A DNA stretch of 64,000 nt from Winogradskyella ouciana (GTDB lineage: Bacteria > Bacteroidota > Bacteroidia > Flavobacteriales > Flavobacteriaceae): assembly GCF_009709615.1 (NCBI RefSeq), contig NZ_WJYA01000006.1:1-64000 (forward strand). The letters are read 5' to 3'. Below the pieces are notes generated by a model. That model saw only the letters and a program-made list of their open reading frames with translations. It made no database searches and was not told the DNA's origin. Below, piece by piece: positions 54,721-63,956 of this stretch. Both the position numbers and the translations under genes were made by a program. Position 1 is the stretch's first letter, and the number at the start of each line of letters is the position of its first letter.

Positions 54721-57714
54721 ATGAAAAAGATTATCCTTTTAATGGGTGCTGTGCTATTTGCAGTTAGTATGTCTGCCCAAGATTATCATAAACTTATTGC
54801 AGAGGGAACACATACTGTAGAACATATTAGCGAGGTGGCAGAGAGTCATTTTGATTCTGTAGGTAGAGATAGAGGTACTGGTTATAAACCATTTAAACGT
54901 TGGCAATATTTTGCAGAGCGTGCCATGGACGAAACAGGCAAACTAAAGTCTCCTGAATATTATTATAATGAGTTACAGAATTATAACGCTAGAATAAACG
55001 ATGAAGGTATTGCTTCTAGAACTGTTGTAGGTACTTGGGAAGAAATGGGGCCGACATATTGGAGTGCAACATCTGGTTGGAATCCTGGTGTAGGTCGTAT
55101 TACCTCTATAGCTATTGATGAAAGCAATATGAACCATATCATTGCAGGCAGCGAAACAGGAGGTGTTTGGAAAAGTACAGATGGAGGTTCTTCATGGACA
55201 GTCCTCACCGATAATCTCGCCAATATAGATGTGTATGCCTTAGCTATAGACCCTTTAAATAGTTCTACGTATTATTGGGGATCTAATGGAGGTACGATTT
55301 TTAAATCCACTGATGGTGGATCTACTTGGACGCTTCATGGTAGTTTACCGGCAGGATTCGTCAATAAAATTCTTGTTGATCCGACCAATACTTCTAAAAT
55401 ATATGCTAGTGCCCAAAGTGGTGGACTCTATAAGTCTACCGATGGAGGGTCTACCTGGACTATAATAGATGCTAGTGCAACAACGGGTTATGATTTTGAG
55501 TTTAAACCAGGCGACCCTAATACAGTCTATGCAAGTGGTTCACAGTTTTATGTTTCAACAGATGGTGGAACAACCTTTTCAATAGATGATGGGCTAGGAG
55601 CTTGGACACAAGAATTTGTTTCAGGTTCTACAACTTGGACAACTTCAGATTCTAATCAAAACAATACTGTTAGTCCTAGAACAGGAAATAAACTAGGGTT
55701 TTTCTATATAAGTAACTTTTCTACACCTGTGACAAGGTTAGTTACGCCATCAATGAATTTGAGCGGTGCTGTTAATCCACAAGTAAATTTTTCTTATACA
55801 CAAGTTAACTGGGCAGGAGATATAGATGAACTAAGAGTTTTATATAAGACCTCTGTAGGTGGTAGCTGGATAGAATTGGCACATTACACGGCAGAAGTAA
55901 CTAGTTGGGCGGACATAACTATTAACTTGCCTAATCCCTCATCAGATTATTATGTAGCGTTTGAAGGAACGTCCAACTATGGAAGAGGATTAACTTTAGA
56001 TGATATTTCTGTTGAAGCCAATAATTTGGGTGTCGTCTTTTCTGAAGGCTTTGAAACTTCATCAAATGAATTTGGTTCGGGACCAAAAATGATAGGAGTG
56101 TCACCAGATGATCCATCAGTGGTTTATGTTGTGGAAGCTAGCAGTGGTGTTTTTGGAGGTTTTCATGTATCATCAGATAATGGTAATACGTTTACAAAGC
56201 GAAACCATTCCATAGTAAATTATTTTGGCTATGACAGTAATGGATTTGATAGCTTAGGGCAGGCACCTAGAGATATGGATATAACGGTTAATCCTAATGA
56301 TGTTAACGACGTTCATATAGCTGGTATTAATACTTGGCGCTCTACTGATGCAGGAGTAAGTTTCAGTATTACATCACAATGGACACCAGGCGCAGCGTTC
56401 AATGAAAATATTGGGTATTGCCATGCCGATGTGGATTTGATGATGTTTGCTGGTACAGGTGCCAATGCTAAACTTTTTGTAGGAACCGATGGTGGTATAT
56501 ACGTGGCAAATGACCCTACAAATGTATCGTCTTCATACTATACGGATTTAACACCAGGTATGGGTATTAGACAATTTTATAAAATAGGAATTAGCCAAAC
56601 GGATCCTGTAGTGGTTACTGGTGGATCGCAAGACAATGGTACATCAACAATGGATGTTAATGGTAACTGGAAAGATTGGTTAGGTGCCGATGGTATGGAG
56701 GGCTTTGTAGATAAAGATAACATCCAAACAATGTATGGTACTTTGCAATTTGGTTCTCTATATAAAACCTCAAATGGTGGAAGTATAAGCTTTAGTATTC
56801 CTCAACCAGACGGAAAGGGTGGTCAGAATAACTGGAATTGGGTTACTCCACTCGAGCAAGACCCTATTTCGCTAAACACGCTATATGTTGCTTTTGACGA
56901 AGTATATAGATCTGTTGACGGAGGTAGTAATTGGATATCAATATCACAGAATTTTGGTGCTAATATAGATCACTTTAAAGTAGCACCGACAAATAGTAGC
57001 AAAATGTATTTGGCAATTAATGGTGCATTTTGGTACTCAACTAATGGTGGCTCAATATGGACGCAATCTTCTTTAAACTTAAATGGAGGTAGAATTAACG
57101 AAATTGCTGTGCATCCTACGAATCCAGATAAGATCGCTATCGCAACGACTAATAGCGAAAAAGTTTATGTTAGTACTAATAATGGGTTGAGTTGGACGTC
57201 AATGCGATGGGACTTACCTAACTTTTCATCTCAGGCATTAGCTTGGCAAAATAATGGTGATGACGGTTTGTATGTAGGTATGAATTATGGTGTGTATTAT
57301 ACAGACAACGGTTTAGGAAATACTTGGCTGCCATTTAATAATGGTTTACCAAATGTGCGAATTAATGAATTGGAAATCAATACTGCGGATAACCGAATAT
57401 ATGCCGCGACTTATGGCAGAGGATTGTGGAGATCAAATGTATATGACGAAAATTTATCAGTTGATGAATTTGAATTTAATGATTTTACACTATACCCAAA
57501 CCCAGCCAATAACGAAGTAAACCTTAAATGGAACAAACCAGATGATGTAAGTGTTAGAATTTATAATACACTTGGTAAGATAGTGTTCTATGGCAAAAAG
57601 GTGAATCTTCAGAACGGGTTTAAAATTGATGTATCTCCTTTCGATTCCGGGCTTTATTTCGTGAAATTAAATAGCGACAATGGTGAAATCACCAAGAAAC
57701 TGATCTTAAAATAA
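54721..57714 (+). CDS. Secreted Asp-box/sortilin-like propeller protein with T9SS sorting domain
   Basis: The ATG at 54721 (MKKIILLMGAVLF, 997 aa) is preferred to an upstream TTG at 54712. A signal peptide ends near SMSAQ. Asp-box repeats SxDGGxxW occur many times (KSTDGGSSWTVL, KSTDGGSTWTLHG, YKSTDGGSTWTI, VSTNNGLSWTSMRW), as in VPS10/sialidase-like propellers. An insert at about 295-440 looks like a MAM or choice-of-anchor J-type domain (WTTSDSNQNNTVSPRTGN, LTLDDISVEA). The last 80 residues are a T9SS type A sorting domain (TLYPNPANNEVNL, SGLYFVKL, KKLILK). Enzyme activity is not shown. Confidence 0.9.
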   Translation: MKKIILLMGAVLFAVSMSAQDYHKLIAEGTHTVEHISEVAESHFDSVGRDRGTGYKPFKRWQYFAERAMDETGKLKSPEYYYNELQNYNARINDEGIASRTVVGTWEEMGPTYWSATSGWNPGVGRITSIAIDESNMNHIIAGSETGGVWKSTDGGSSWTVLTDNLANIDVYALAIDPLNSSTYYWGSNGGTIFKSTDGGSTWTLHGSLPAGFVNKILVDPTNTSKIYASAQSGGLYKSTDGGSTWTIIDASATTGYDFEFKPGDPNTVYASGSQFYVSTDGGTTFSIDDGLGAWTQEFVSGSTTWTTSDSNQNNTVSPRTGNKLGFFYISNFSTPVTRLVTPSMNLSGAVNPQVNFSYTQVNWAGDIDELRVLYKTSVGGSWIELAHYTAEVTSWADITINLPNPSSDYYVAFEGTSNYGRGLTLDDISVEANNLGVVFSEGFETSSNEFGSGPKMIGVSPDDPSVVYVVEASSGVFGGFHVSSDNGNTFTKRNHSIVNYFGYDSNGFDSLGQAPRDMDITVNPNDVNDVHIAGINTWRSTDAGVSFSITSQWTPGAAFNENIGYCHADVDLMMFAGTGANAKLFVGTDGGIYVANDPTNVSSSYYTDLTPGMGIRQFYKIGISQTDPVVVTGGSQDNGTSTMDVNGNWKDWLGADGMEGFVDKDNIQTMYGTLQFGSLYKTSNGGSISFSIPQPDGKGGQNNWNWVTPLEQDPISLNTLYVAFDEVYRSVDGGSNWISISQNFGANIDHFKVAPTNSSKMYLAINGAFWYSTNGGSIWTQSSLNLNGGRINEIAVHPTNPDKIAIATTNSEKVYVSTNNGLSWTSMRWDLPNFSSQALAWQNNGDDGLYVGMNYGVYYTDNGLGNTWLPFNNGLPNVRINELEINTADNRIYAATYGRGLWRSNVYDENLSVDEFEFNDFTLYPNPANNEVNLKWNKPDDVSVRIYNTLGKIVFYGKKVNLQNGFKIDVSPFDSGLYFVKLNSDNGEITKKLILK

Positions 57715-57730
57715 TAACCAATCAAATTTC

Positions 57731-57773
57731 AAAAAAGCCCATTTGTAAACCATTTACATTTGGGCTTTTTTTA
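57731..57773 (+). terminator. Terminator after the Asp-box gene
   Basis: GCCCATTTGTAAA cca TTTACATTTGGGC, a 13-bp stem with two mismatches, then a T tract. Confidence 0.8.
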
Positions 57774-57799
57774 GTTCTAAAATCAGTAACTTCGCATTT

Positions 57800-58417
57800 A
57801 TGGAATTTTCTTCAAAACTTTTGGAAAACGCAGTCAATGAGATGTCGCAATTGCCGGGAATTGGTAAGCGAACTGCGCTTAGATTGGTGTTGCATTTGTT
57901 GCGTCAACCAGAGCACCAAACGTTTCAATTATCTGATGCCTTATCTAAAGTTAGAGCAGAAATCAACTTTTGTAGATCCTGCCATAATATTAGCGATAAA
58001 GAGCTTTGCGAGATTTGCGCAAATCCAAACCGCAATGAAGCATTAATCTGTGTTGTTGAGGATATTAGGGATGTTATGGCTATTGAAAATACAAGCTCTT
58101 TTAAGGGATTGTACCATGTTTTGGGTGGAAAAATATCACCTATGGATGGGATTGGGCCTCAAGATTTAAATATCAATTCCTTAGTAGAAAAAGTAAAATC
58201 AGGTCAGGTAAAAGAACTAATTTTTGCCATGAGCCCAACGATGGAAGGAGATACGACTAACTTTTATATCTTCAGACAAATTCAAGATTATGATGTTGAA
58301 ACATCTACAATCGCCAGAGGTGTAGCAGCAGGTAATGAATTGGAATATACCGATGAGATTACTCTTGGACGTAGTATAATAGATCGCGTTCCTTTTGAAG
58401 CGTCCTTAAAATCTTAA
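57800..58417 (+). CDS. recR: Recombination protein RecR
   Basis: The 205-residue protein has an N-terminal helix-hairpin-helix ([17 protein letters not shown], about 18-34), a C4 zinc finger ([17 protein letters not shown], about 56-72), and a Toprim domain ([17 protein letters not shown], about 79-95). With RecO and RecF it loads RecA at gaps. Length and start agree with the family. The next gene, a glycosyltransferase, follows by 7 bp. Confidence 0.96.
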   Translation: MEFSSKLLENAVNEMSQLPGIGKRTALRLVLHLLRQPEHQTFQLSDALSKVRAEINFCRSCHNISDKELCEICANPNRNEALICVVEDIRDVMAIENTSSFKGLYHVLGGKISPMDGIGPQDLNINSLVEKVKSGQVKELIFAMSPTMEGDTTNFYIFRQIQDYDVETSTIARGVAAGNELEYTDEITLGRSIIDRVPFEASLKS

Positions 58418-58424
58418 GTACAAT

Positions 58425-59522
58425 TTGAAGCTATCCATAATCATACTTAACTATAACGTGCGCTACTTTTTAGAGCTCTGTTTAAAAAGCGTAGAAGCCG
58501 CGATTAAGGATGTGGCAGCTGAAGTTATTGTTGTGGATAATAATTCACCAGACGATAGTTGCGAGATGGTAAAGCGATTATTTCCTTCTGTAAAATTGAT
58601 AGAGAACAAAGAAAATTTTGGTTTTTCAAAAGGGAATAACATTGGAGTAGCTGAAGCCAAAGGAGAGTATCTATGTATTCTTAATCCAGATACGGTTGTT
58701 GCGGAAGATACCTTTACGAAGATTCTCAAATTTGCCGATTCAAAGTCACAATTGGGAATTGTAGGTTGCCAGCTTATTGATGGCAAGGGTGAATTTTTAC
58801 CTGAAAGTAAACGACAAATTCCAACACCAAAAGTAGCTTTTCAAAAGTTATTTGGTAATACCAAAAATTACTATACCAATGCATTAAAGGCTAATGAAGT
58901 AGGTGAAACAGATATTTTGGTAGGAGCATTTATGGTCTTAAAAAGAACGATTTACAATGAGGTCAATGGTTTTGATGAGGATTATTTTATGTATGGAGAA
59001 GACATTGATTTGTCTTACAAGATTTTAAAGGCAGGTTACAAAAATTATTATTTTGGTAAAACAGCTATCATTCATTTTAAAGGTGAGAGCACATTAAAGG
59101 ATAAGGTTTACGCTCAACGCTTTTATGGCGCCATGGAAATTTTTTACAATAAACATTTTAAGAATAATTCCTTAATGGCAGTTTTTGTAAAGCTAGGTTT
59201 AAAACTGTTCACCAAAAGAGGACGGCCAGTTAAAAAAGCGGATATAAAACCTTTGGGAAGTACAATCATTTCAAACCAAATATTAAAAGAATTAAAAACC
59301 AAACTTGTACGGCCTATAACATTTACCAAAAATCTAGAAGAGATAGCGAGTAATACCCAAATTGTTTTTGATTCTGTTGATGTAGATTTTAAAACTATGA
59401 TTCATTTTATGAAAACTAATGAAGCTTCCAATCAAAATAGCTATAGAATATTAGTAAAAAATAGTAATTTTATCCTAGGAAGTGACAGCAATGAGGCTAA
59501 AGGAGAGGTTATTCATTTTTAA
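58425..59522 (+). CDS. Family 2 glycosyltransferase (TTG start)
   Basis: The only start fitting the family fold is TTG at 58425: KLSIIILNYNVRYFLELCLKSV opens the GT2 Rossmann part, then VIVVDNNSPDD, ILNPDTVV (DxD-type), GAFMVLKRTI and DEDYFMYGEDIDLSYK (about 190-205). It transfers an unknown sugar to an unknown acceptor, as in WbbL-like rhamnosyltransferases of surface polysaccharide synthesis. A C-terminal extension (about 255-365) looks variable. No other polysaccharide genes are near. Confidence 0.9.
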   Translation: MKLSIIILNYNVRYFLELCLKSVEAAIKDVAAEVIVVDNNSPDDSCEMVKRLFPSVKLIENKENFGFSKGNNIGVAEAKGEYLCILNPDTVVAEDTFTKILKFADSKSQLGIVGCQLIDGKGEFLPESKRQIPTPKVAFQKLFGNTKNYYTNALKANEVGETDILVGAFMVLKRTIYNEVNGFDEDYFMYGEDIDLSYKILKAGYKNYYFGKTAIIHFKGESTLKDKVYAQRFYGAMEIFYNKHFKNNSLMAVFVKLGLKLFTKRGRPVKKADIKPLGSTIISNQILKELKTKLVRPITFTKNLEEIASNTQIVFDSVDVDFKTMIHFMKTNEASNQNSYRILVKNSNFILGSDSNEAKGEVIHF

Positions 59523-59564
59523 TTTTTAGTTGAATAAAAATCAACAAAAAACACTATTTTTTAT

Positions 59565-59572
59565 TAATTTTG
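59565..59572 (+). promoter_or_regulatory. TAnnTTTG promoter element for the E2 gene
   Basis: TAATTTTG, 38 bases before the start at 59610. Confidence 0.5.
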
Positions 59573-59609
59573 CAGTCGATTAGCTAATAAAGACCTTCAA
59601 ATTAAAGAT

Positions 59610-60953
59610 ATGGCAAAGTTTGAACTTAAGTTACCTAAGATGGGAGAGAGTGTTGCGGAAGCAACTATAACCTCTTGGCTTAAAGATGTAGGAGATACTA
59701 TTGAAGCTGACGAAGCAGTTTTGGAAATTGCTACGGACAAGGTAGATAGTGAAGTACCAAGTGAAGTTGATGGAGTTTTGGTAGAAAAATTATTCGAAGT
59801 TGATGATGTTGTAAAAGTTGGGCAAACCATTGCTGTCATTGAAATAGAAGGTGAAGCTACTGCAGATGATGAAGCTCCAGCTGCAGAACCAGTAAAAGAA
59901 GAAGCTCCTAAAGCTGTAGCAGAAGTAGCACAAACAGTGGTTGCTGCTAAAGAAACTGTAGAACCAGTAGTGTCTTCAGGAGACCGTTTCTATTCTCCAT
60001 TGGTAAAGAATATTGCCAAAAAAGAAGGTATGTCTCAAGCGGAACTCGATAGTGTTCCAGGTACTGGCAAAGACGGACGTGTAACCAAAAACGATATAAA
60101 GAGTTATTTAGAATCTCGAAGTTCTGCACCAGTTTCTTCAGCTAAACCTGAAGCGCCAAAGCAAGAGGCTTCTCAAAATACAGTCCAACCACCAAAAAGT
60201 AAAGAGGCAGAAAAACCTGCTCCAGCACCTACGGTTTCTTCAGGTGAAGACGAAATCATAGAAATGAGCCGTATGGGCAAACTCATTTCCAAACACATGG
60301 TAGATTCTGTACAGACATCTGCGCATGTTCAGTCGTTTATTGAAGCAGACGTCACCAATATTTGGAACTGGCGAAACAAGCACAAAGACAGTTTTAAAAA
60401 GCGTGAAGGGGAAAACCTAACCTTTACTCCAATTTTTATGGAGGCTGTGGCTAAAGCCATAAGGGATTATCCAATGATAAATATCTCGGTACAGGGAGAC
60501 AGTATCATTAAAAAGAAGCATATCAATTTAGGAATGGCTGCTGCTTTAGCGGATGGTAATTTAATTGTGCCAGTAATTAAAGATGCTGACCAGCTTAACT
60601 TGTTGGGTATGGCTAAAAAAGTTAATGATTTAGCTAAAAGAGCCAGAGAAAATAAATTAAGCCCAGATGATATACAAGGTGGAACTTATACTGTGACGAA
60701 TGTAGGTACATTTGGAAGCATTATGGGAACTCCAATTATTAATCAACCACAAGTTGGAATCTTAGCATTGGGTGCCATTAGAAAAGTGCCAGCGGTTATA
60801 GAAACTCCGCAAGGTGATTTTATAGGTATCCGTTACAAGATGTTCTTATCGCATTCTTACGATCATAGAGTCGTAAACGGAGCACTTGGTGGACAGTTTG
60901 TAAAAGCCGTTAAGGATTATTTAGAGGCTTGGGATGTGAATAGAGAAATCTAG
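59610..60953 (+). CDS. 2-oxoacid dehydrogenase E2 (dihydrolipoamide acyltransferase)
   Basis: The 447-residue protein has a lipoyl domain (about 1-78, lipoyl Lys44 in IATDKVDSEV), an Ala/Glu/Pro-rich linker, an E3/E1-binding domain (about 131-172: FYSPLVKNIAKKEGMS, GTGKDGRVTKNDI), another linker, and a catalytic domain (about 210-447: ISKHMVDSVQTSAHV, then SHSYDHRVVNGALGGQF with active-site His). It belongs to the E2 family of pyruvate, 2-oxoglutarate and branched-chain dehydrogenase complexes. The E1 and E3 genes are not adjacent, so the substrate is open; a branched-chain or 2-oxoglutarate type is most likely. Confidence 0.9.
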   Translation: MAKFELKLPKMGESVAEATITSWLKDVGDTIEADEAVLEIATDKVDSEVPSEVDGVLVEKLFEVDDVVKVGQTIAVIEIEGEATADDEAPAAEPVKEEAPKAVAEVAQTVVAAKETVEPVVSSGDRFYSPLVKNIAKKEGMSQAELDSVPGTGKDGRVTKNDIKSYLESRSSAPVSSAKPEAPKQEASQNTVQPPKSKEAEKPAPAPTVSSGEDEIIEMSRMGKLISKHMVDSVQTSAHVQSFIEADVTNIWNWRNKHKDSFKKREGENLTFTPIFMEAVAKAIRDYPMINISVQGDSIIKKKHINLGMAAALADGNLIVPVIKDADQLNLLGMAKKVNDLAKRARENKLSPDDIQGGTYTVTNVGTFGSIMGTPIINQPQVGILALGAIRKVPAVIETPQGDFIGIRYKMFLSHSYDHRVVNGALGGQFVKAVKDYLEAWDVNREI

Positions 60954-60959
60954 ATAATT

Positions 60960-60988
60960 GTCATGCTGAACTTGTTTCAGCATCTCAC
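60960..60988. repeat. Dispersed GTCAT-type palindromic element
   Basis: GTCATGCTGAA cttg TTTCAGCATCTCAC, inverted core ATGCTGAA/TTCAGCAT. It is the same family as at 8201-8228 (GTCCTTCTGAA...); the paired G-C and T-A positions changed together. Just after the E2 stop codon. Confidence 0.75.
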
Positions 60989-61059
60989 ATATAATGAAAA
61001 GCTCAGTTTAAGGACTGTGCTTTTTTTATTTGGTTAAATGCTATTCTACTTATTCTAAC

Positions 61060-61067
61060 TACCTTTG
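61060..61067 (+). promoter_or_regulatory. TAnnTTTG promoter element for the exonuclease gene
   Basis: TACCTTTG, 17 bases before the ATG at 61084; TTTG at 61029-61032 is a distant -33 candidate. Confidence 0.5.
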
Positions 61068-61083
61068 CACAAATTAATAGCAC

Positions 61084-61860
61084 ATGCAACTCAACCTTAA
61101 CAAGCCCATCTGTTTTTTCGATTTGGAAACTACAGGAATCAACATATCTAAAGACAGGGTCGTAGAAATATCAATTCTCAAAGTACATCCTGACGGAACA
61201 GAGGAAACCTATACAAAAAGGGTGAATCCGACCATTCCGATTCCGCCCGAAGTGACATTAGTGCATGGGATTTCTGATGCTGATGTTGCCGATGCACCAA
61301 CCTTTAAGGACATTGCCAAAGATGTGCACAACATGATTAAGGACTCAGATTTAGGTGGTTTTAATTCTAACCGTTTTGATATCCCACTATTGGCAGAGGA
61401 AATGTTACGTGCCGAGGTAGATTTTGATATGAAAAACAGAGTTGCAGTAGATGTGCAGACGATTTTTCATAAAATGGAGCAGCGTACACTGAGCGCAGCC
61501 TATAAATTCTATTGTGACAAAAATTTAGATGATGCCCATAGCGCTGAAGCTGATACTAAAGCGACTTACGAAGTTTTAAAAGCGCAATTGTCCAAGTACG
61601 ATAATCTTGAAAACGATACTAAGTTTTTAGCGGATTTCAGTTCTCGCAAGAAGTTTGCCGATTTTGCTGGCTTTCTCATTTTCAATAAAAAAGGTGAAGA
61701 ATGTTTTTCTTTTGGTAAGCACAAAGGAAAGCGCGTTGTTGATATTATGGAGCAAGAACCTGGCTATTTCGGTTGGTTGCTCAATGCAGATTTTCCGTTA
61801 TATACTAAAAAAGTGTTAACTGCAATTAAGTTGAGACAGTTTAACAATAAATTGGATTGA
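61084..61860 (+). CDS. 3'-5' exonuclease (DEDDh, PolC/DnaQ-like)
   Basis: The 258-residue protein has the exonuclease triad: CFFDLETTGIN (D and E, about 13-21), GFNSNRFDIPLL (Asp, about 96-106), and AHSAEADTKATYEV (His and Asp, about 149-162), a DEDDh type as in DnaQ. A C-terminal part (about 200-258: SFGKHKGKRVVDIMEQEPGYFGWLL) resembles the domain found after exonucleases in Bacteroidota. It may proofread or trim DNA or RNA. Confidence 0.9.
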   Translation: MQLNLNKPICFFDLETTGINISKDRVVEISILKVHPDGTEETYTKRVNPTIPIPPEVTLVHGISDADVADAPTFKDIAKDVHNMIKDSDLGGFNSNRFDIPLLAEEMLRAEVDFDMKNRVAVDVQTIFHKMEQRTLSAAYKFYCDKNLDDAHSAEADTKATYEVLKAQLSKYDNLENDTKFLADFSSRKKFADFAGFLIFNKKGEECFSFGKHKGKRVVDIMEQEPGYFGWLLNADFPLYTKKVLTAIKLRQFNNKLD

Positions 61861-61970
61861 TTAAGCACGAAGCACCAACTTTGCGCCTTTGCGTCTTTGC
61901 GAGAAATTAAAAATGTATTTATCAGCAAAAAAGTCTAACCTCTATTATCTAATTTCTTACATCTAAAAAA
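61861..61970. other. Gap with a dispersed TTTGCG repeat
   Basis: At 61879-61903 three spaced TTTGCG units (ctTTTGCG-type: ctttgcgcctttgcgtctttgcg) form a known kind of dispersed repeat. No gene. Confidence 0.6.
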
Positions 61971-62582
61971 ATGAAACTCATCTGCATAGGTCGCAACTAC
62001 ACAGACCATATTAAAGAACTAGAAAACGAAAAGCCAACAGATCCTGTGGTGTTTTTAAAACCAGATACATCGATTCTATTGAAGAAACAACCGTTTTTCA
62101 TTCCTGAGTTTTCAGACGATGTACATCATGAAGTTGAAGTTTTGGTAAAAATCAAAAAAGTAGGAAAGTATATCGATAAGAAATTTGCACATAAATATTA
62201 CGATGAAATTGGTCTTGGAATAGACTTTACAGCTCGTGACCTTCAAGCGCAATTGAAAGTCAAAGGTTTACCATGGGAAAAGGCCAAAGCCTTTGATGGT
62301 GCAGCAGTTATAGGGAAGTGGTTGCCTAAAACTCAGTTTCAGAATATAGACAATATCAATTTTAGTTTAAAGAAAAATGATGAGGTTGTTCAATCCGGAA
62401 ATACGGAATTGATGTTATGGAAGATTGATGAACTCATCGAATATGTGTCAAAATATTTTACTTTAAAAATTGGGGATATTATCTTTACCGGCACACCAGC
62501 CGGAGTTGGTAAGGTTTTTGCAAACGATAAATTAATAGGATATATTGAAGACAAAGAGATGTTTTCAATTAAAATTAAATAA
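61971..62582 (+). CDS. Fumarylacetoacetate hydrolase family protein
   Basis: The 203-residue protein has FAH family motifs: CIGRNYTDHIKEL (about 4-16), the metal ligands HHEVEVLVKI (about 51-60), GIDFTARDLQ, KAFDGAAVIG, and the final IIFTGTPAGVGKV (about 166-178). Such small members are acylpyruvate hydrolases or oxaloacetate decarboxylases; the exact substrate cannot be told. The Hpt gene follows without a gap. Confidence 0.93.
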   Translation: MKLICIGRNYTDHIKELENEKPTDPVVFLKPDTSILLKKQPFFIPEFSDDVHHEVEVLVKIKKVGKYIDKKFAHKYYDEIGLGIDFTARDLQAQLKVKGLPWEKAKAFDGAAVIGKWLPKTQFQNIDNINFSLKKNDEVVQSGNTELMLWKIDELIEYVSKYFTLKIGDIIFTGTPAGVGKVFANDKLIGYIEDKEMFSIKIK

Positions 62583-62924
62583 ATGGCAAAACATTATAAA
62601 TTAGACCGTGTACGTGAAATGGCCGACAATGACGAAGATTTCGTTATGGCGTTGGCAGCAGCTTTTATAGAAGAAGTTCCAGAAGACGCGGAACGGTTGA
62701 GAAAAGCTGTGCCAGAAGGCGATTTCTACGAAACATATCAGGCGGCTCATAAAATGAAACCAACTGTGGATTTGTTTGAGCTTGGTATTTTAGATAAACT
62801 TATAGAAGTGCAAGATTGGGGAAAGTTTGAAAAATCTGACGAGAATGTAGATGCACAACTTCAAATCGTGTTGACTGCCGTAGAAAACGCGACGAATGAG
62901 ATTAAAGCAGATTTTGGTCTATAA
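62583..62924 (+). CDS. Hpt (histidine phosphotransfer) domain protein
   Basis: The 113-residue protein begins directly after the stop of the FAH gene (TAA ATG). It is helical, with the phosphorylatable His56 in YQAAHKMKPTVDLFEL, as in Hpt domains of multistep phosphorelays. It would carry a phosphoryl group between a hybrid kinase and a response regulator. Neither partner is in the window. Its stop abuts the converging acetamidase-like gene. Confidence 0.85.
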   Translation: MAKHYKLDRVREMADNDEDFVMALAAAFIEEVPEDAERLRKAVPEGDFYETYQAAHKMKPTVDLFELGILDKLIEVQDWGKFEKSDENVDAQLQIVLTAVENATNEIKADFGL

Positions 62925-63956
62925 CTATTTTATCCCTAAGACTTCTTTAGACATGTGCATGGTTACAAGCATGTGTGGTAAATCTACAGTTTCAGCTATT
63001 TTAAGATCACCAGCTAAAGAGCATAAAGCATAGGCCTCATGTTCACTAAGTTTGTGTTCTTTCATTAAATAATCTACCATGTAGAGTGTTGCTTTTTTTG
63101 CAGCACTATCGATGGTCGTTCCAAATCCTGTGGTGGCATAATAATCTTTGGTTTCATACTGAGGCTCTTTCATTGATTTGTCTTTTATCAACTCAATTTC
63201 GTAGATTATTCTTAACGGAACTTCTATGGCAGTACCGCAAACTTCACCTAAACCTTGTACGGCATGTCCATCACCAATAGAGAACAATCCTCCTTCGACA
63301 AAGACAGGGAAATAAACCGTAGTGCCAACCGTCATGTTTGGGTCATCCATATTTCCGCCATTTGCTCTTGGTGGAATGGTGCTCAACAGCTCTTGTGTTG
63401 CGGGAGCTACTCCCATTACTCCGGGAAATGGATTGAGTTGTAATTGAATGGAATCATTAAAGTTAACTTTAGTTTTGTCATCTTTTAAATCGTATATCCT
63501 CAGGTATTCACCCTTAATGGAATCAGCGACAAAGCTAAAGCCTGGGTAGATGGCATTCCAACCCCAATCTCCTAACTCAATCTCATGTAATGTTACCTTT
63601 AATACGTCACCTGGTTGAGCTCCTTCAACATAAACAGGTCCAGTTAAGGGATGGATGGGGTCAAAATCAAGATTTGCTAAATCTTCAATAGTAGAATTTA
63701 AATTTAACTGTTCATCACTTGCATCTTCCGTATAAGCTTCTATGATAGCACCTGACTTTACTGTAAGAATTGGTGGGATGGAGCTGCTAAATTTATTGTG
63801 TGTTTGTTCCTTGGTGATTGTGAAATCTGGTTTTAAGCTGTTTTCTACTTCCGCTATTTCTTCGATTTTACTTTCCTTCTTTTCTTGACATTGAAACAGT
63901 ATGATGCAACAAAGTACAAGTTTTACTAAAGTTTTATAGGTGAGTTGGTTAGTCAT
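62925..63956 (-). CDS. Acetamidase/formamidase family lipoprotein
   Basis: The 343-residue protein has a lipoprotein-like signal ending in LFQC (Cys23) and the acetamidase/formamidase fold: GPVYVEGAQPGDVLKVTLHEIE (about 104-125), GAPATQELL-like GVAPATQELLSTIPPRANGGNMD (about 182-204), and a final C-terminal part with the FAE-type DYLMKEHKLSEHEAYAL. The enzyme family hydrolyses small amides. Export as a lipoprotein is typical for Bacteroidota members. The promoter region is at the right edge, not fully in the window. Confidence 0.9.
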   Translation of the reverse strand: MTNQLTYKTLVKLVLCCIILFQCQEKKESKIEEIAEVENSLKPDFTITKEQTHNKFSSSIPPILTVKSGAIIEAYTEDASDEQLNLNSTIEDLANLDFDPIHPLTGPVYVEGAQPGDVLKVTLHEIELGDWGWNAIYPGFSFVADSIKGEYLRIYDLKDDKTKVNFNDSIQLQLNPFPGVMGVAPATQELLSTIPPRANGGNMDDPNMTVGTTVYFPVFVEGGLFSIGDGHAVQGLGEVCGTAIEVPLRIIYEIELIKDKSMKEPQYETKDYYATTGFGTTIDSAAKKATLYMVDYLMKEHKLSEHEAYALCSLAGDLKIAETVDLPHMLVTMHMSKEVLGIK

